A stretch of DNA of 64,000 nt from PRS1 sp965250265 (GCA_965250265.1 CBDFNO010000009.1:124001-188000); one strand, 5' to 3'. Positions 32,226 to 42,256 are shown, numbered from the stretch's first letter. Translations and numbers: made by a program. Notes: generated by a model from the sequence alone, not told the origin.

Positions 32226-32561
32226 ATGAGCAAACAAATAACTTTCGAAGATTTTACTAAAGTAGATTTACGCGTAGGAACTATAATTGAAGTAAATGAT
32301 TTTCCTAAAGCAAGACAACCAGCATACCAATTAACCATTGATTTTGGAGAGCTTGGAATTAAAAAGTCTTCAGCACAAATAACAACACTTTATACCAAAG
32401 AAGAATTGCTAAACAGGCAAATTGTAGCTACTGTCAATTTTCCAAAAAAACAAATTGCCAATTTTATGAGCGAGTGTTTAGTAATGGGAGCAGTTAATGG
32501 CAAAGATGTTATTTTACTAAAACCCGAGCAGAAAGTTAAGAATGGTTCAACGGTCTCCTAA
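32226..32561 (+). CDS. tRNA-binding domain protein, CsaA-like
   Basis: A 111-residue OB-fold protein. FTKVDLRVGTIIEVNDFPKA at the start, SAQITTLYTKEELLNRQIVA in the middle and NFMSECLVMGA near the end match CsaA, a dimeric protein with export-chaperone-like and tRNA-binding activity, related to the C-terminal domain of MetRS. Full length. It is followed 5 bp later by the BASS transporter on the same strand. Confidence 0.88.
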   Translation: MSKQITFEDFTKVDLRVGTIIEVNDFPKARQPAYQLTIDFGELGIKKSSAQITTLYTKEELLNRQIVATVNFPKKQIANFMSECLVMGAVNGKDVILLKPEQKVKNGSTVS

Positions 32562-32566
32562 TAATT

Positions 32567-33469
32567 ATGCAAGAACTTGATAATGTTCAAATAAATTTTG
32601 ATAGCAGCGGACTTTGGGTGCTTAATATTGTACTAGCAGTAGTAATGTTTGGAGTTGCTTTGTCAATAACTATCGACGATTTTAAGCACATTTTACGCCA
32701 ACCAAAATTAGTACTAGTTGGTGTGTTATCACAATTTATTTTATTGCCATTACTTACATTTTTATTAATTATTATCATCAAACCACAACCAAGTATTGCA
32801 TTAGGAATGATGATGGTAGCAGCTTGTCCTGGAGGAAACATCTCCAATTTTATGACACATTTGGCCAAAGGGAATACGGCCTTGTCTGTAAGTTTAACTG
32901 CATTTGCTACATTTCTTGCAATGTTTATGACGCCTTTTAATTTTCAGTTTTATGGCAATATGTACGAGCCCACTGCAGCTATTTTAAGAACCGTTTCGAT
33001 TGAACCATTAGATTTAGTAAAAGTTGTATTGATGATTTTGGGAGTACCATTATTTTTTGGAATGTTGTTGCGACATAAAAATGAAAAATTGGCTTTAAAG
33101 CTGTCTAAAATATTGAAACCACTTTCTATTATTGTTTTTATAGCTATTGTTATTATCGCATTTTCTAATAATTTGGATGTATTCAATAATTATATACATT
33201 ATGTGCTGGGAATAGGAATAAGCCACAATATTTTGGCTATTTTATTAGGATTAATAGTTGCCAAGTTATTTAGATTATCGTTTAAAAACCAGAAAACACT
33301 AGCCATCGAAACTGGAATTCAGAATTCAGGATTAGGATTATTATTAATTTTTACGTTTTTTAATGGACTTGGAGGTATGGCAATATTAGCAGCTTTTTGG
33401 GGAATATGGCATATTATTTCCGGGCTGTTATTGGCTTTTTATTGGTCTCATAAAACATTAAAAGTTTGA
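32567..33469 (+). CDS. bile acid:sodium symporter (BASS) family transporter
   Basis: A 300-residue integral membrane protein with about nine to ten helices. The BASS family core AACPGGNISNFMTHLAKGN and the later ETGIQNSGLGLLLIFTFFNG carry the residues that bind Na+ in structurally known members. The substrate is unknown (organic acids are common). Its stop TGA overlaps the TTG start of the acyltransferase gene (TTGA at 33466-33469), indicating one operon. Confidence 0.88.
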   Translation: MQELDNVQINFDSSGLWVLNIVLAVVMFGVALSITIDDFKHILRQPKLVLVGVLSQFILLPLLTFLLIIIIKPQPSIALGMMMVAACPGGNISNFMTHLAKGNTALSVSLTAFATFLAMFMTPFNFQFYGNMYEPTAAILRTVSIEPLDLVKVVLMILGVPLFFGMLLRHKNEKLALKLSKILKPLSIIVFIAIVIIAFSNNLDVFNNYIHYVLGIGISHNILAILLGLIVAKLFRLSFKNQKTLAIETGIQNSGLGLLLIFTFFNGLGGMAILAAFWGIWHIISGLLLAFYWSHKTLKV

Positions 33470-34497
33470 AGAAGATTTGGCTACATAGTGTTAGAGCCTA
33501 TATTAAATTTGGGTTTTTCTTTTATTTCAAAGAAATTAGAGTAGTTGGTGCTAAACATATTCCTAAAGATAAACCGGTATTATTTTTGTCTAATCATCAA
33601 AACGCATTACTAGACGCACTTTTAATTGCTACAATGAGTGGACGATTTTCCTATTTTTTAACAAGAGCAAGTGTGTTTAAAAAGTCTTTGATAAGTAAAT
33701 TACTAAAGAGTTTAAATATGCTGCCAGTATATCGTGTTAGAGATGGTTGGAGTAATATTACAAATAACAATTCTATTTTTTCTTCGTGTACAAATTTATT
33801 ACATCAAAACGAAGTTGTTGTTATTTTTCCTGAAGGAAGTCACAATTTAAATAGAACTGTTAGGCCATTAAGTAAAGGGTTTACACGTATTGTGTTTGAC
33901 ACACTAGAAAAATATCCTGAAATTGATTTGCAGTTAATTCCAGTTGGTTTAAATTTCAAAAACGCAAAAGGTTTTGTTGATAGTGCTTCTATTTACTTTG
34001 GAAAACCAATTGAAGCTAAATCTTTTGTTTCTAATAATAGAAATGAAGATGTTGTCAACTTAAAAAAGGTTATTCATTCTGAAATATCTAAGCTCACAAC
34101 TCATATTCCAACTGAAAGTTATGAAGAAACAATTCAAGAGTTAAATGCATTAAATATAGATTATCTAAATCCAAATGAAGTGAATAAATGTATCGCAAAT
34201 AACCTTGAAGATTGTAAGCAAAAACCAAAATCTAAAATTAATTGGTTACGTTCTTTATTAAAAGGATTACTCATTTTAAATATACTTCCACCTTATCTAA
34301 TTTGGAAATTTGTAGCACAACCCAAAATAAAAGAGTTGGAATTTACATCTACCTTTAGGTTTGCAATAGCAATTACTCTGGTTCCTATATATTTATTAAT
34401 AATGTGTTTTGTGCTGGCTTCTTTTTTTACAACAACTATTGGTTTAGGTTATTTGCTGGCAGTAATAATTCTATGTCTTTTAGCTGTAAAATTATAA
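33466..34497 (+). CDS. 1-acyl-sn-glycerol-3-phosphate acyltransferase-like protein
   Basis: A 343-residue PlsC-type acyltransferase. Motif I is LSNHQNALLDALLIAT (H-x4-D), the FYFKE stretch precedes it, and motif III is VIFPEGSHN. Two or three hydrophobic helices lie at the C-terminus, so it is membrane-bound. It would acylate lysophosphatidate or a related lipid. The start is TTG at 33466, overlapping the stop of the BASS gene. It converges on the M14 peptidase gene with a 6 bp overlap. Confidence 0.85.
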   Translation: MKKIWLHSVRAYIKFGFFFYFKEIRVVGAKHIPKDKPVLFLSNHQNALLDALLIATMSGRFSYFLTRASVFKKSLISKLLKSLNMLPVYRVRDGWSNITNNNSIFSSCTNLLHQNEVVVIFPEGSHNLNRTVRPLSKGFTRIVFDTLEKYPEIDLQLIPVGLNFKNAKGFVDSASIYFGKPIEAKSFVSNNRNEDVVNLKKVIHSEISKLTTHIPTESYEETIQELNALNIDYLNPNEVNKCIANNLEDCKQKPKSKINWLRSLLKGLLILNILPPYLIWKFVAQPKIKELEFTSTFRFAIAITLVPIYLLIMCFVLASFFTTTIGLGYLLAVIILCLLAVKL

Positions 34498-37011
34498 TTC
34501 TTTCCTAAAGAATATAGCATTCATGAGTAGCTTATTTGTACCATACCAAAAGGCTCTAAAGTTTGTGTTATCTGTAAAAGAAACCACTTTTCCACTACCT
34601 AAACGTTTAATTTGTAAAGGCACTGTGCCTCCTAAACTGTCTAAATTTGGTTTCGAGATATAACCACTTAATATTGGCCTTTTAGTATATTTTATTGGGT
34701 TGTTATAGCTGCTGGAATCTGCTTTCATAAAAATAGTTGTGTTTCTAAACAATGAAATTTTACTATTCTTATATCCAAAGTTTATAGGATGTGACCTATC
34801 AGTTTCAGCTTCAAAGATAGCACCTCCAATAAATTGAGCGCCTCTAAAATCCCCACGTTCTTCGAAGGTTACATTTTTAGCAGGAACTTTTACTTTTTTA
34901 AATTCCAGCTTTGCCAGTTTTTTGGATTTAAACCATTTTAAAGTATTTCTATAACCAATAATTGTACCTCCATTTTTAACCCAAGCAATTATTTTTTTGG
35001 TATTGGATTCGCTTAACCCTGAAGTTGATGAACTAGGAACAATTATAGTATTGTATCGACTTAAATCTGCACGACCAATAGTTTTGGTATCCAGTTTAGT
35101 TACGGTAATATCGTAACGTGTGTCAAATAAATGCCAAATTTCTCCAGCATCATACGATGAAATCCCATCACCAACTAATAATGCAATTTTTGGCTTTTTC
35201 AAAGCTCTAAATTGGCTACTTCCTAAATCGATACCATGTTGTGTTAATCCTGTTGCAACAGCATCTATTTGCACATGACTTTCTTTTGCTAAATTGTTTA
35301 ATAATGCATACAAATCTTTAGCATTCAATTTTTGATTTTGTACAGGAATTAAAATTGTACCATAATCGTATAACTTCCCATTTAAGTTAAATTGCTTCAT
35401 AGCCACTTTTGCACGTAATCCTTTACTTAAAATCTTGTTTAAAATTTTTGGAGTATAATATTCGTGCCATTCCATGACATAAGCATAGTTGCTTTGTCCT
35501 GTTACATTTCCGTTTTTGAATCGCAAATCAACGACTTCAGCTCCAGCATTGTTTGTTGAAACACCTTCGGCATAATCTAAATTAAAAGCCAATGGAAATG
35601 TCCAAGCAGATACATCATAAAATAAACTGTCTAGAAACTTGGTGCGTTTTTCGAACATTGCATTTATTAAACGTGTATTCTTTTGGTTTTTAGGTATAAT
35701 ATAACTGTATCCTTTCTTAAAACGCTTGCCGTTAGCAGTAAAATCTTGTTTTACTTCGTTGAATGTTATCTGGTGACGATTTAATATTTCTGCTAAATGA
35801 TAGGTTTTTGCTGCATCTTTTTCATCACCAAAAACAATAGCTTTTCCGTTTTCTTTAGCCGCTTCATTTCTAGCATTTTTAAAGAAACTATGTTGATAGT
35901 TTAAAATTTCTACTCGCATATTTTTAGCAGCTTCTAGTGTTGATAAAGCCGCTGTAAATTGATTTCTAATACTAAACTGAAAAGTTAAGATACCATTATC
36001 ACTTTCCTGAATATGTCCGCGAGAACTCGCTTGTTCAAATAAAATGCCAATACCACCATTGATATCTGGAAACGTTGAGCCCTTTCCATAATAAAAATCG
36101 TCGAAACTTTCTTCGGTATAGTATAAAGAACCAATTTTATTTAAAGCTTTTGCATGATAGTTACCAATACTTTTAGTAAGCTCCTGATTTAATTTAGGAG
36201 TTAAAGGATGTGTTCTTGATTGTATTCCTGGTTGAAAAAAGAAGGAAGAATTAGTGCCCATTTCGTGATGATCGGTTAATATATTTGGTAGCCATTTATG
36301 GAATGTTGCAATTCTGGCACGAGATTCTGGTAATTGTACAGGCAGCCAATCACGATTCATATCAAACCAATAGTGATTGGTTCTTCCGCCAGGCCAAACT
36401 TCACTATATTCTCTATCTCTTGGATCAGGATTTAGGTTAATGCTCTTATTCGTGTTTGCCCAATATGCAAATCGTTGCAAACCATCAGGATTAAATGAAG
36501 GGTCGAATAATATTACTGTATTATCTAATAATTCGTCGATGTTATTACCTTCAGCAGCAGCTAAATAATAAGCTGCTAAAAGTCCTGCATTTGCTCCACT
36601 TGGCTCATTACCATGAATTGAAAACCCTTGATACACAATTATTGGCATCGTAGCTGTGTTTGTATTAGAATTGCCATTAGTAGCATCCATGTGTTCTTTA
36701 CGAATGTCATCGATACGTTGATGATTTTTAGGCGATGTAATAGTTAGGAGTAATATTGGTCTGTCTTCAAAAGTTTTACCTCTATTTTCAATAGTTATTC
36801 TTTCTGAAGCATTTGCAAGTGCATATGCATATTGCACCAATTTATCGTGCGTAACATGCCATTTACCAACTTGATGGCCAATAACACTTTCAGGTGTTGG
36901 TATACTTTGGTTGTAAGTTACATTCTGTGGAAGATAATAAGATATGTCAATTTCATTTTGTGCATGTAGAATTGAACAAAACAAGAAGCAGAGTAAGAAT
37001 AGTTTTTTCAT
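34492..37011 (-). CDS. secreted M14 family zinc carboxypeptidase
   Basis: An 839-residue protein with a signal peptide (MKKLFLLCFLFCSILHAQ). The M14 domain occupies about residues 45-400: zinc ligands H and E in FSIHGNEPSGANAGLLAA, substrate-side MNRDWLPVQLPE, the third zinc His in LTDHHEMGTNSSFFF and the catalytic Glu in GILFEQASSRGH. A glutamine-amidotransferase-like domain follows at about 610-700 (RYNTIIVPSSSTSGLSESN). The architecture is standard for large Bacteroidota members. Likely nutrient peptide or cell-surface processing in the periplasm. Confidence 0.9.
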   Translation of the reverse strand: MKKLFLLCFLFCSILHAQNEIDISYYLPQNVTYNQSIPTPESVIGHQVGKWHVTHDKLVQYAYALANASERITIENRGKTFEDRPILLLTITSPKNHQRIDDIRKEHMDATNGNSNTNTATMPIIVYQGFSIHGNEPSGANAGLLAAYYLAAAEGNNIDELLDNTVILFDPSFNPDGLQRFAYWANTNKSINLNPDPRDREYSEVWPGGRTNHYWFDMNRDWLPVQLPESRARIATFHKWLPNILTDHHEMGTNSSFFFQPGIQSRTHPLTPKLNQELTKSIGNYHAKALNKIGSLYYTEESFDDFYYGKGSTFPDINGGIGILFEQASSRGHIQESDNGILTFQFSIRNQFTAALSTLEAAKNMRVEILNYQHSFFKNARNEAAKENGKAIVFGDEKDAAKTYHLAEILNRHQITFNEVKQDFTANGKRFKKGYSYIIPKNQKNTRLINAMFEKRTKFLDSLFYDVSAWTFPLAFNLDYAEGVSTNNAGAEVVDLRFKNGNVTGQSNYAYVMEWHEYYTPKILNKILSKGLRAKVAMKQFNLNGKLYDYGTILIPVQNQKLNAKDLYALLNNLAKESHVQIDAVATGLTQHGIDLGSSQFRALKKPKIALLVGDGISSYDAGEIWHLFDTRYDITVTKLDTKTIGRADLSRYNTIIVPSSSTSGLSESNTKKIIAWVKNGGTIIGYRNTLKWFKSKKLAKLEFKKVKVPAKNVTFEERGDFRGAQFIGGAIFEAETDRSHPINFGYKNSKISLFRNTTIFMKADSSSYNNPIKYTKRPILSGYISKPNLDSLGGTVPLQIKRLGSGKVVSFTDNTNFRAFWYGTNKLLMNAIFFRKEL

Positions 37012-37040
37012 TATTAATTTAGTTAGAGCATAAATATAAA

Positions 37041-37068
37041 AAAACCATTACTAAAAAGTAATGGTTTT
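37041..37068 (-). terminator. Rho-independent terminator of the DUF3276 gene
   Basis: AAAACCATTACT, loop AAAA, AGTAATGGTTTT: a 12-bp stem. On the minus strand it is followed by TTTTATATTT, directly after the DUF3276 gene. Confidence 0.75.
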
Positions 37069-37094
37069 AAATATTTTAAGATTTTATTGAGAGT

Positions 37095-37493
37095 TTATAT
37101 ATCCTCAAAATTTACATCTGTAAAACTTTCAGAGGATGTAGGAGCTTCTTCAGTAGCATCTTCTTTAGTTTCTTCAGTAGTAATAAACTCTTCTTTTTTG
37201 AAATCTTTTTGATGACGCTCACTAATGACTTCTTCGCCTTTTTCATTAATGATATAGTCAGTCATTTCGCCTAAAATGTCTTTAAACTCAGAAAAATCTT
37301 CTTTATATAAATAAATTTTATGCTTTTTGTAATGGAATGAACCATCATCATTTGTAAACTTCTTACTTTCAGTAATAGTAAGATAGTAATCTCCTGCTTT
37401 AGTAGATCTTACGTCAAAAAAATAAGTACGTCTTCCTGCTCTTAAAACTTTGGAAAAAATTTCCTCTTGCTCCATCATATCCTTATAAGCCAT
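37095..37493 (-). CDS. PUR-alpha-like DUF3276 family protein
   Basis: A 132-residue protein of the PUR family (DUF3276). The core is AGRRTYFFDVRSTKAGDYYL and TITESKK, then KHKIYLYKEDFSEFKDILGE. The acidic C-terminal tail (EETKEDATEEAPTSSESF) is variable in the family. Bacterial PUR proteins bind single-stranded nucleic acids; the precise role is unknown. Single gene with its own terminator at 37041-37068. Confidence 0.88.
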   Translation of the reverse strand: MAYKDMMEQEEIFSKVLRAGRRTYFFDVRSTKAGDYYLTITESKKFTNDDGSFHYKKHKIYLYKEDFSEFKDILGEMTDYIINEKGEEVISERHQKDFKKEEFITTEETKEDATEEAPTSSESFTDVNFEDI

Positions 37494-37592
37494 AATTGTA
37501 TTGTTAAATTTGTTTTATTTTTTAATGTCTCAAAAATCTAAAAAATATATATACCAACCAACTAATTATGATATTTCTTTTTTATTAGTAAG

Positions 37593-39353
37593 CTAAAATT
37601 GATTTCTAGATGTTTCTGAAAGCTGTTTTAAATAGAGACTTTTGTAGTAGCCATCTATGTTTATAAGTTCATCATGAGTACCATTTTGAATTATATAGCC
37701 ATCATCTAAAACTATTATTTTGTTCGCATTTTTAACTGAAGATATTCTATGACTCACTATAATTGTTGTTTTACCTTCGGAAACTTTAGCGAGATTATTA
37801 AGAATTTCTTCTTCAGTTTCTGTATCTACAGCCGATAAACAATCGTCTAATAATAAAATCCTTGGGTTTTTAATTATTGCTCTTGCAATAGATACTCGTT
37901 GTTTCTGTCCACCAGAAAGTGTAATACCTCTTTCTCCTAAAATGGTATCATATCCGTTAACAAACTTAATAATATTTTTATGTACAACAGCATTTTTTGC
38001 TGCTTGTACAACATCTTCATCTGTTGCATTTGTAGAACCAAATTTGATATTGTTTTTTATAGAATCCGAAAATAAAAACGCATCTTGAGGCACATAACCT
38101 AACTTATTTCGTAAACTGTTTAAGTTTACTTTTTCGATTGAATTATTATCAATTAATATTTTCCCGTTATTGATATCATAAAGCCTTCCTATTAAATCCA
38201 ATATTGTAGATTTCCCAGAACCCGTTTTACCAATTATGGCAAGAGTTTCTCCTTGATTTACGTTAAAACTAATATCTTTTAAGGCTTGAATATTAGTATC
38301 GTCGTAAGTAAATGACACATTATTAAATACTATATTCCCATTAATTAATGTTGGACTTGTTATTGTATTTTTAATTTCCGGTTCTACTTTCAAAAACTCA
38401 TTAATACGTTTTTGAGACGCTTCAGCTTCTTGAACAATTGAGGTAACCCATCCTAAAGCTGCAACTGGCCATGTAAGCATATTTACATAAATAATGAATT
38501 CTGCAATGGTACCGAAATGTTCTATTTCACCATTTATATATTGCATGCCTCCTACATAAATAACTAATAAATTACTGGCTCCAATTAGTAAAATCATTAT
38601 AGGAAAGAAAAACGCTTGTACTTTTGTTAAATTAATTTGTTTTTGTCTGCTTTCAGTAGATAATATTTCGAAAGCATGATTGGTTTGCGGTTCAATGCCA
38701 TTAGCTTTTATTACCGAAATTCCACTAAAAGATTCTTGGGCAAAGGTTGATAATTTCGATAAATAGACTTGAACAATGGTGCTACGTTTGTGTATTATCT
38801 TGCTTAAGGTGTAAATAGTAATAGATAAAATTGGTAGTGGAATAATAGTATATAATGCTAAAGTTGGTGCTTGATTAAACATGTAAATTAGTGCGATAAT
38901 AAACAATGTAATTGTATCTATAGTGTACATTATTGCTGGGCCGACATACATTCTCACTTTACCTACATCTTCGCTAATTCGATTCATTAAGTCGCCAGTC
39001 CGGTTCTTTTTATAGAAGTTTAATGATAATCGCTGGTATTGTTGGTATACCTCATTTTTTAAATCGAATTCTATATAACGCGAGACATTTATAATGGTCT
39101 GACGCTTTAAAAAAGTGAAAATACCAGCTATAAGTGCTGCAATAATGATATACAAAATATTTAGAGCTAACTCTTTTTCAAATGTAGCACCAATCTCTCC
39201 TTCTAATTTTGCAACAATGACGTTAATGGATTGTCCAATTAATCGAGGTGTAAATAAGGCAAAAGTTTTGGCAAGTATAGTGATTGCTATTCCAACTAAA
39301 AGCTTATATCTATAAGTGTAAATGTATTTGTTGAGGTGTTGTAATTCTTTCAT
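37593..39353 (-). CDS. ABC exporter, fused membrane and ATPase domains
   Basis: A 586-residue type IV ABC half-transporter. Six helices cover about residues 15-310. The ATPase has Walker A GKTGSGKST, Q-loop YVPQDAFLFSD, signature LSGGQKQRVS and H-loop IVSHRISS. Walker B reads ILLLDDCLSAVDTETE: the residue after the conserved Asp is Asp instead of the catalytic Glu. Such a site is typical of the degenerate half of heterodimeric exporters, yet no partner gene is adjacent. Substrate unknown (lipid or drug). Confidence 0.88.
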   Translation of the reverse strand: MKELQHLNKYIYTYRYKLLVGIAITILAKTFALFTPRLIGQSINVIVAKLEGEIGATFEKELALNILYIIIAALIAGIFTFLKRQTIINVSRYIEFDLKNEVYQQYQRLSLNFYKKNRTGDLMNRISEDVGKVRMYVGPAIMYTIDTITLFIIALIYMFNQAPTLALYTIIPLPILSITIYTLSKIIHKRSTIVQVYLSKLSTFAQESFSGISVIKANGIEPQTNHAFEILSTESRQKQINLTKVQAFFFPIMILLIGASNLLVIYVGGMQYINGEIEHFGTIAEFIIYVNMLTWPVAALGWVTSIVQEAEASQKRINEFLKVEPEIKNTITSPTLINGNIVFNNVSFTYDDTNIQALKDISFNVNQGETLAIIGKTGSGKSTILDLIGRLYDINNGKILIDNNSIEKVNLNSLRNKLGYVPQDAFLFSDSIKNNIKFGSTNATDEDVVQAAKNAVVHKNIIKFVNGYDTILGERGITLSGGQKQRVSIARAIIKNPRILLLDDCLSAVDTETEEEILNNLAKVSEGKTTIIVSHRISSVKNANKIIVLDDGYIIQNGTHDELINIDGYYKSLYLKQLSETSRNQF

Positions 39354-39412
39354 TTAACATTTTTAGGTAAAGCACAATTTTTTATCATTTTCGCATTTTA
39401 ACATTAATTATG

Positions 39413-39443
39413 TTGCGTAAACTGTAATATTCAATTATTTTTG
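39413..39443 (+). promoter_or_regulatory. Flavobacterial promoter of the amino-acid dehydrogenase gene
   Basis: TTG at 39413-39415, 20 bp spacer, TATTTTTG at 39436-39443 (consensus TAnnTTTG), 55 bp before the ATG at 39499. Confidence 0.6.
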
Positions 39444-39498
39444 CATGCTGTTATTAGAGATTATTCAAATAACGAAAATTTTAAAACACAAATCTTAA

Positions 39499-40604
39499 AT
39501 GATTTTAGATGTTATTAATTCAAACGAAATTAAAAAAGTTGATCCAGTATTTGGACAACTTTCTTTTGATAATCACGAACAAGTTGTTTTTTGTAACGAC
39601 AAAGATACAGGATTAAAGGCAATAATTGGAATTCATAATACGGTTTTAGGACCAGCACTTGGTGGTACAAGAATGTGGCAGTATAATAACGAATGGGAAG
39701 CCTTAAATGACGTGCTTCGCTTATCGCGTGGAATGACTTTTAAAGCTGCTATTACAGGTTTAAACCTTGGAGGTGGTAAAGCAGTTATTATTGGCGATGC
39801 AAAAACCCAAAAGACACCAGAGTTAATGAGACGCTTTGGAGAATTTATACATTCGTTAAGTGGAAGATATATTACTGCTGAAGATGTTGGAATGGAAACT
39901 GCAGATATGGATTTGGTTAGAGAGGTAACACCTTATGTTACTGGAATTTCTGAAGATAAAGGTGGTGCAGGAAATCCATCTCCAATTACTGCTTATGGAG
40001 TATTTATGGGAATGAAAGCTGCTGCTCACTATAAATTTGGGACTGATATTTTAGAAGATAAAAAAGTATTAGTGCAAGGTATTGGTCATGTTGGAGAATC
40101 TTTGGTGGAAAATTTGGTTAATGAAGGGGCAAATGTAATTATTGACGACATTAAACGAAAAACGTTTGCAAGAAGTGAGTCACAAATATGGAGTTTCAGT
40201 TTATAAAGGAAACGATATTTATTCTGAAGATATAGATATTTATTCCCCATGCGCTTTAGGAGCTACTGTAAATGATGATAACTATTTATAAAATAAAAGC
40301 GCAAGTTATTGCTGGAGCAGCTAATAATCAATTAGCAAACGAAGAAAAACATGGTCATATTCTTAAGGAAAGAGGGATTGTCTATGCACCAGATTTTTTA
40401 ATAAATGCTGGTGGAATAATAAATGTATATGCTGAGTTAGAAGAATATGATAAACAAGAAATTGTTCGTAAAACGGAAAATATATATAACACAACTTTAG
40501 AAATATTAGAAACAGCTCATTCAAATGGTATTACAGCCAATCAGGCAGCTCTTAATATTGCAAAGAGTAGGATAGAAACAAGAAAAAAAGAGAATTCTAA
40601 ATAA
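39499..40604 (+). pseudogene. Leu/Glu/Phe/Val dehydrogenase with two frameshifts
   Basis: NAD-dependent amino-acid dehydrogenase of the leucine dehydrogenase type. The N-terminal part is intact (LGPALGGTRMW, GLNLGGGKAVI with the catalytic-Lys loop, TAEDVGM, and the Rossmann loop GIGHVGESL). The frame breaks at the AAA run 40153-40155 and again at the TTT run 40285-40287. Removing one base at each restores a continuous 367-residue frame that includes GASNNQLA-like GAANNQLANEEKHG and APDFLINAGGIINVY. Both events are single-base gains in short A/T runs, so either a true pseudogene or a sequencing artefact is possible. Confidence 0.85.
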
Positions 40605-40633
40605 ATTCATTTAAAATAATATTATTTTTGCAA

Positions 40634-40660
40634 GGCGAAAGATTCAATCTTTCGCCTCTT
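40634..40660 (+). terminator. Terminator after the dehydrogenase gene
   Basis: GGCGAAAGAT, loop TCA, ATCTTTCGCC, then TCTTTAATT. A perfect 10-bp stem between the dehydrogenase and nusB. Confidence 0.7.
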
Positions 40661-40682
40661 TAATTAAAAAGTTCTTTAAAAT

Positions 40683-41627
40683 ATGCTTAACAGAAGACAT
40701 ATTCGTGTAAAAGTAATGCAGATAATTTATGCAATTAAAGGAAGTGGAAGCGATGATCTTAAAAAAGACGAACAGTTTTTATTACTTAGCATAGAAAACA
40801 TGTATAATCTTTATCTTTTAATATTGTCATTATTTGTAGAGGTACATAGTCAAGCTGAAGCATATTTAATTAAATCTCAACAAAAACATCTTGCAACTTC
40901 CCAAGAAAAGAATCCTAGCAAAAAATTTATTAATAATGCAGTCTTAAGTCATCTTAAGAATAACGCTTCCTTTCAAAAAAAACTTGAAAACCGAAAAATT
41001 AATAACTGGAAATTAGACAATGAGTATGTAGAAATTATATTTAAGGAACTTTTAAAAAGTGAATTGTATAAAGACTATATGTCGAATGATACAGTTTCAT
41101 TCCAGGAAGACAAGACCTTTATCACTGATTTTTTTAAAACCATAATAGCTCCAAACGAAAAACTATACGATTATTTAGAAGATAAGAATATTACTTGGTT
41201 AGATGATTTGCCTGTTGTAAATACTACTATTGTAAAACTTTTAAGAAAGATGAAACCTGATACAAAAGAGCATCATTTCTTACCTAAACTATTTAAAGAT
41301 AAAGATGATAAAGACTTTGCTATTGAGTTGTTAAAGAAAACAGTTTTAAATATTGATACATTTAGTGAAGAGATTGCATTAAAAACCACAAATTGGGATA
41401 AAGATAGAATTGCTAGGATTGATTTTGTGTTATTACAAATGGCAATTTGTGAATTTCAAAAATTTTCTTCTATACCAATTAAAGTTACAATAAACGAGTA
41501 TTTAGAAATTGCTAAAGAATATTCAACCCCAAAAAGCAGTATTTTTATTAACGGAATTTTAGACAATATTGTGAAGGAATATAAAGATAAAGGAACGTTA
41601 AATAAAGCAGGACGTGGATTGTTGTAA
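40683..41627 (+). CDS. nusB: transcription antitermination factor NusB
   Basis: A 314-residue protein. The usual NusB fold is in the C-terminal 130 residues (from FFKTIIAPNEKL through RIDFVLLQMAICEFQKFSSI to PIKVTINEYLEIAKEYSTPK and SIFINGILDNIV). The start MLNRRHIRVKVMQIIYA also belongs to the NusB family. The long middle insert makes it about twice the size of E. coli NusB, which is normal for Bacteroidota. It acts in rRNA antitermination. It is followed by DUF1573 and yajC on the same strand. Confidence 0.9.
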   Translation: MLNRRHIRVKVMQIIYAIKGSGSDDLKKDEQFLLLSIENMYNLYLLILSLFVEVHSQAEAYLIKSQQKHLATSQEKNPSKKFINNAVLSHLKNNASFQKKLENRKINNWKLDNEYVEIIFKELLKSELYKDYMSNDTVSFQEDKTFITDFFKTIIAPNEKLYDYLEDKNITWLDDLPVVNTTIVKLLRKMKPDTKEHHFLPKLFKDKDDKDFAIELLKKTVLNIDTFSEEIALKTTNWDKDRIARIDFVLLQMAICEFQKFSSIPIKVTINEYLEIAKEYSTPKSSIFINGILDNIVKEYKDKGTLNKAGRGLL

Positions 41628-41707
41628 TAAAAATTTGTTACTTTTAGCCCAGATTATTAAAAAAATTAATAATAACCCAAATGTTTATCTTGAATAAACT
41701 ATAAAAA

Positions 41708-42244
41708 ATGAAGAACATGAAAAAAGTAATTTTAGGCCTAAGTGCCTTATGTCTTGTAGCCTTTACATCATGTAAAGAAGACGCAGCAAGTAAAGTAAAA
41801 GCCGAAAATGTTACACAAGCAGCTGATAGAGATGCTGTTTCAGGAGATTTCCCTGCAATTACATTTAGCGAATCTGAACATGATTTTGGTGAAATTGAAA
41901 ACGGAACACCTGTTGAAACTGTATTTTCTTATACAAATACAGGTAAAGCGCCTTTAGTAATTACAAATATTAAAAGTTCTTGCGGATGTACTATACCACA
42001 AGATTGGAGTAAAGAGCCTTTAGCTGTTGGAGCTTCTGCTAGCTTTACAGTTAAGTTTAACGGTAAAGGAACTAACAAAGTTTCTAAAACAGTTACTGTA
42101 ACTGCAAATACTGAAAAAGGTACAGAAACTGTTAAAATCACTGCTTTTATTAAGCCAGATCCTAATGCCGTGGATCATACTGCAGGACCTGTAACTACTA
42201 AAACTAGTACACAACCAGGACATGAAGGACATAACCACAATTAA
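41708..42244 (+). CDS. DUF1573 lipoprotein
   Basis: A 178-residue lipoprotein (LSALCLVAFTSCKED, Cys 22). The DUF1573 immunoglobulin-like domain spans about 50-150: FSESEHDFGEIENGTPVETV and ITNIKSSCGCTIPQDWSKEP, with the family's conserved CGC. A His-rich tail (TQPGHEGHNHN) may bind metal. Families of this type are exported; the exact role is unknown. The nusB-DUF1573-yajC order is common in Flavobacteriia. Either of two ATGs (MKNMKK) could start it. Confidence 0.85.
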   Translation: MKNMKKVILGLSALCLVAFTSCKEDAASKVKAENVTQAADRDAVSGDFPAITFSESEHDFGEIENGTPVETVFSYTNTGKAPLVITNIKSSCGCTIPQDWSKEPLAVGASASFTVKFNGKGTNKVSKTVTVTANTEKGTETVKITAFIKPDPNAVDHTAGPVTTKTSTQPGHEGHNHN

Positions 42245-42256
42245 TTTTTAATATTA

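Noticed and set aside
40623..40656. TATTTTTG at 40623 as the nusB promoter
   Set aside because: No -33 box at the right distance, and the expected start would fall inside the terminator stem; more likely chance in AT-rich sequence.
42020..42238. Minus-strand frames within DUF1573
   Set aside because: They overlap a well-supported lipoprotein gene and encode Ser/Phe-rich products typical of antisense frames.
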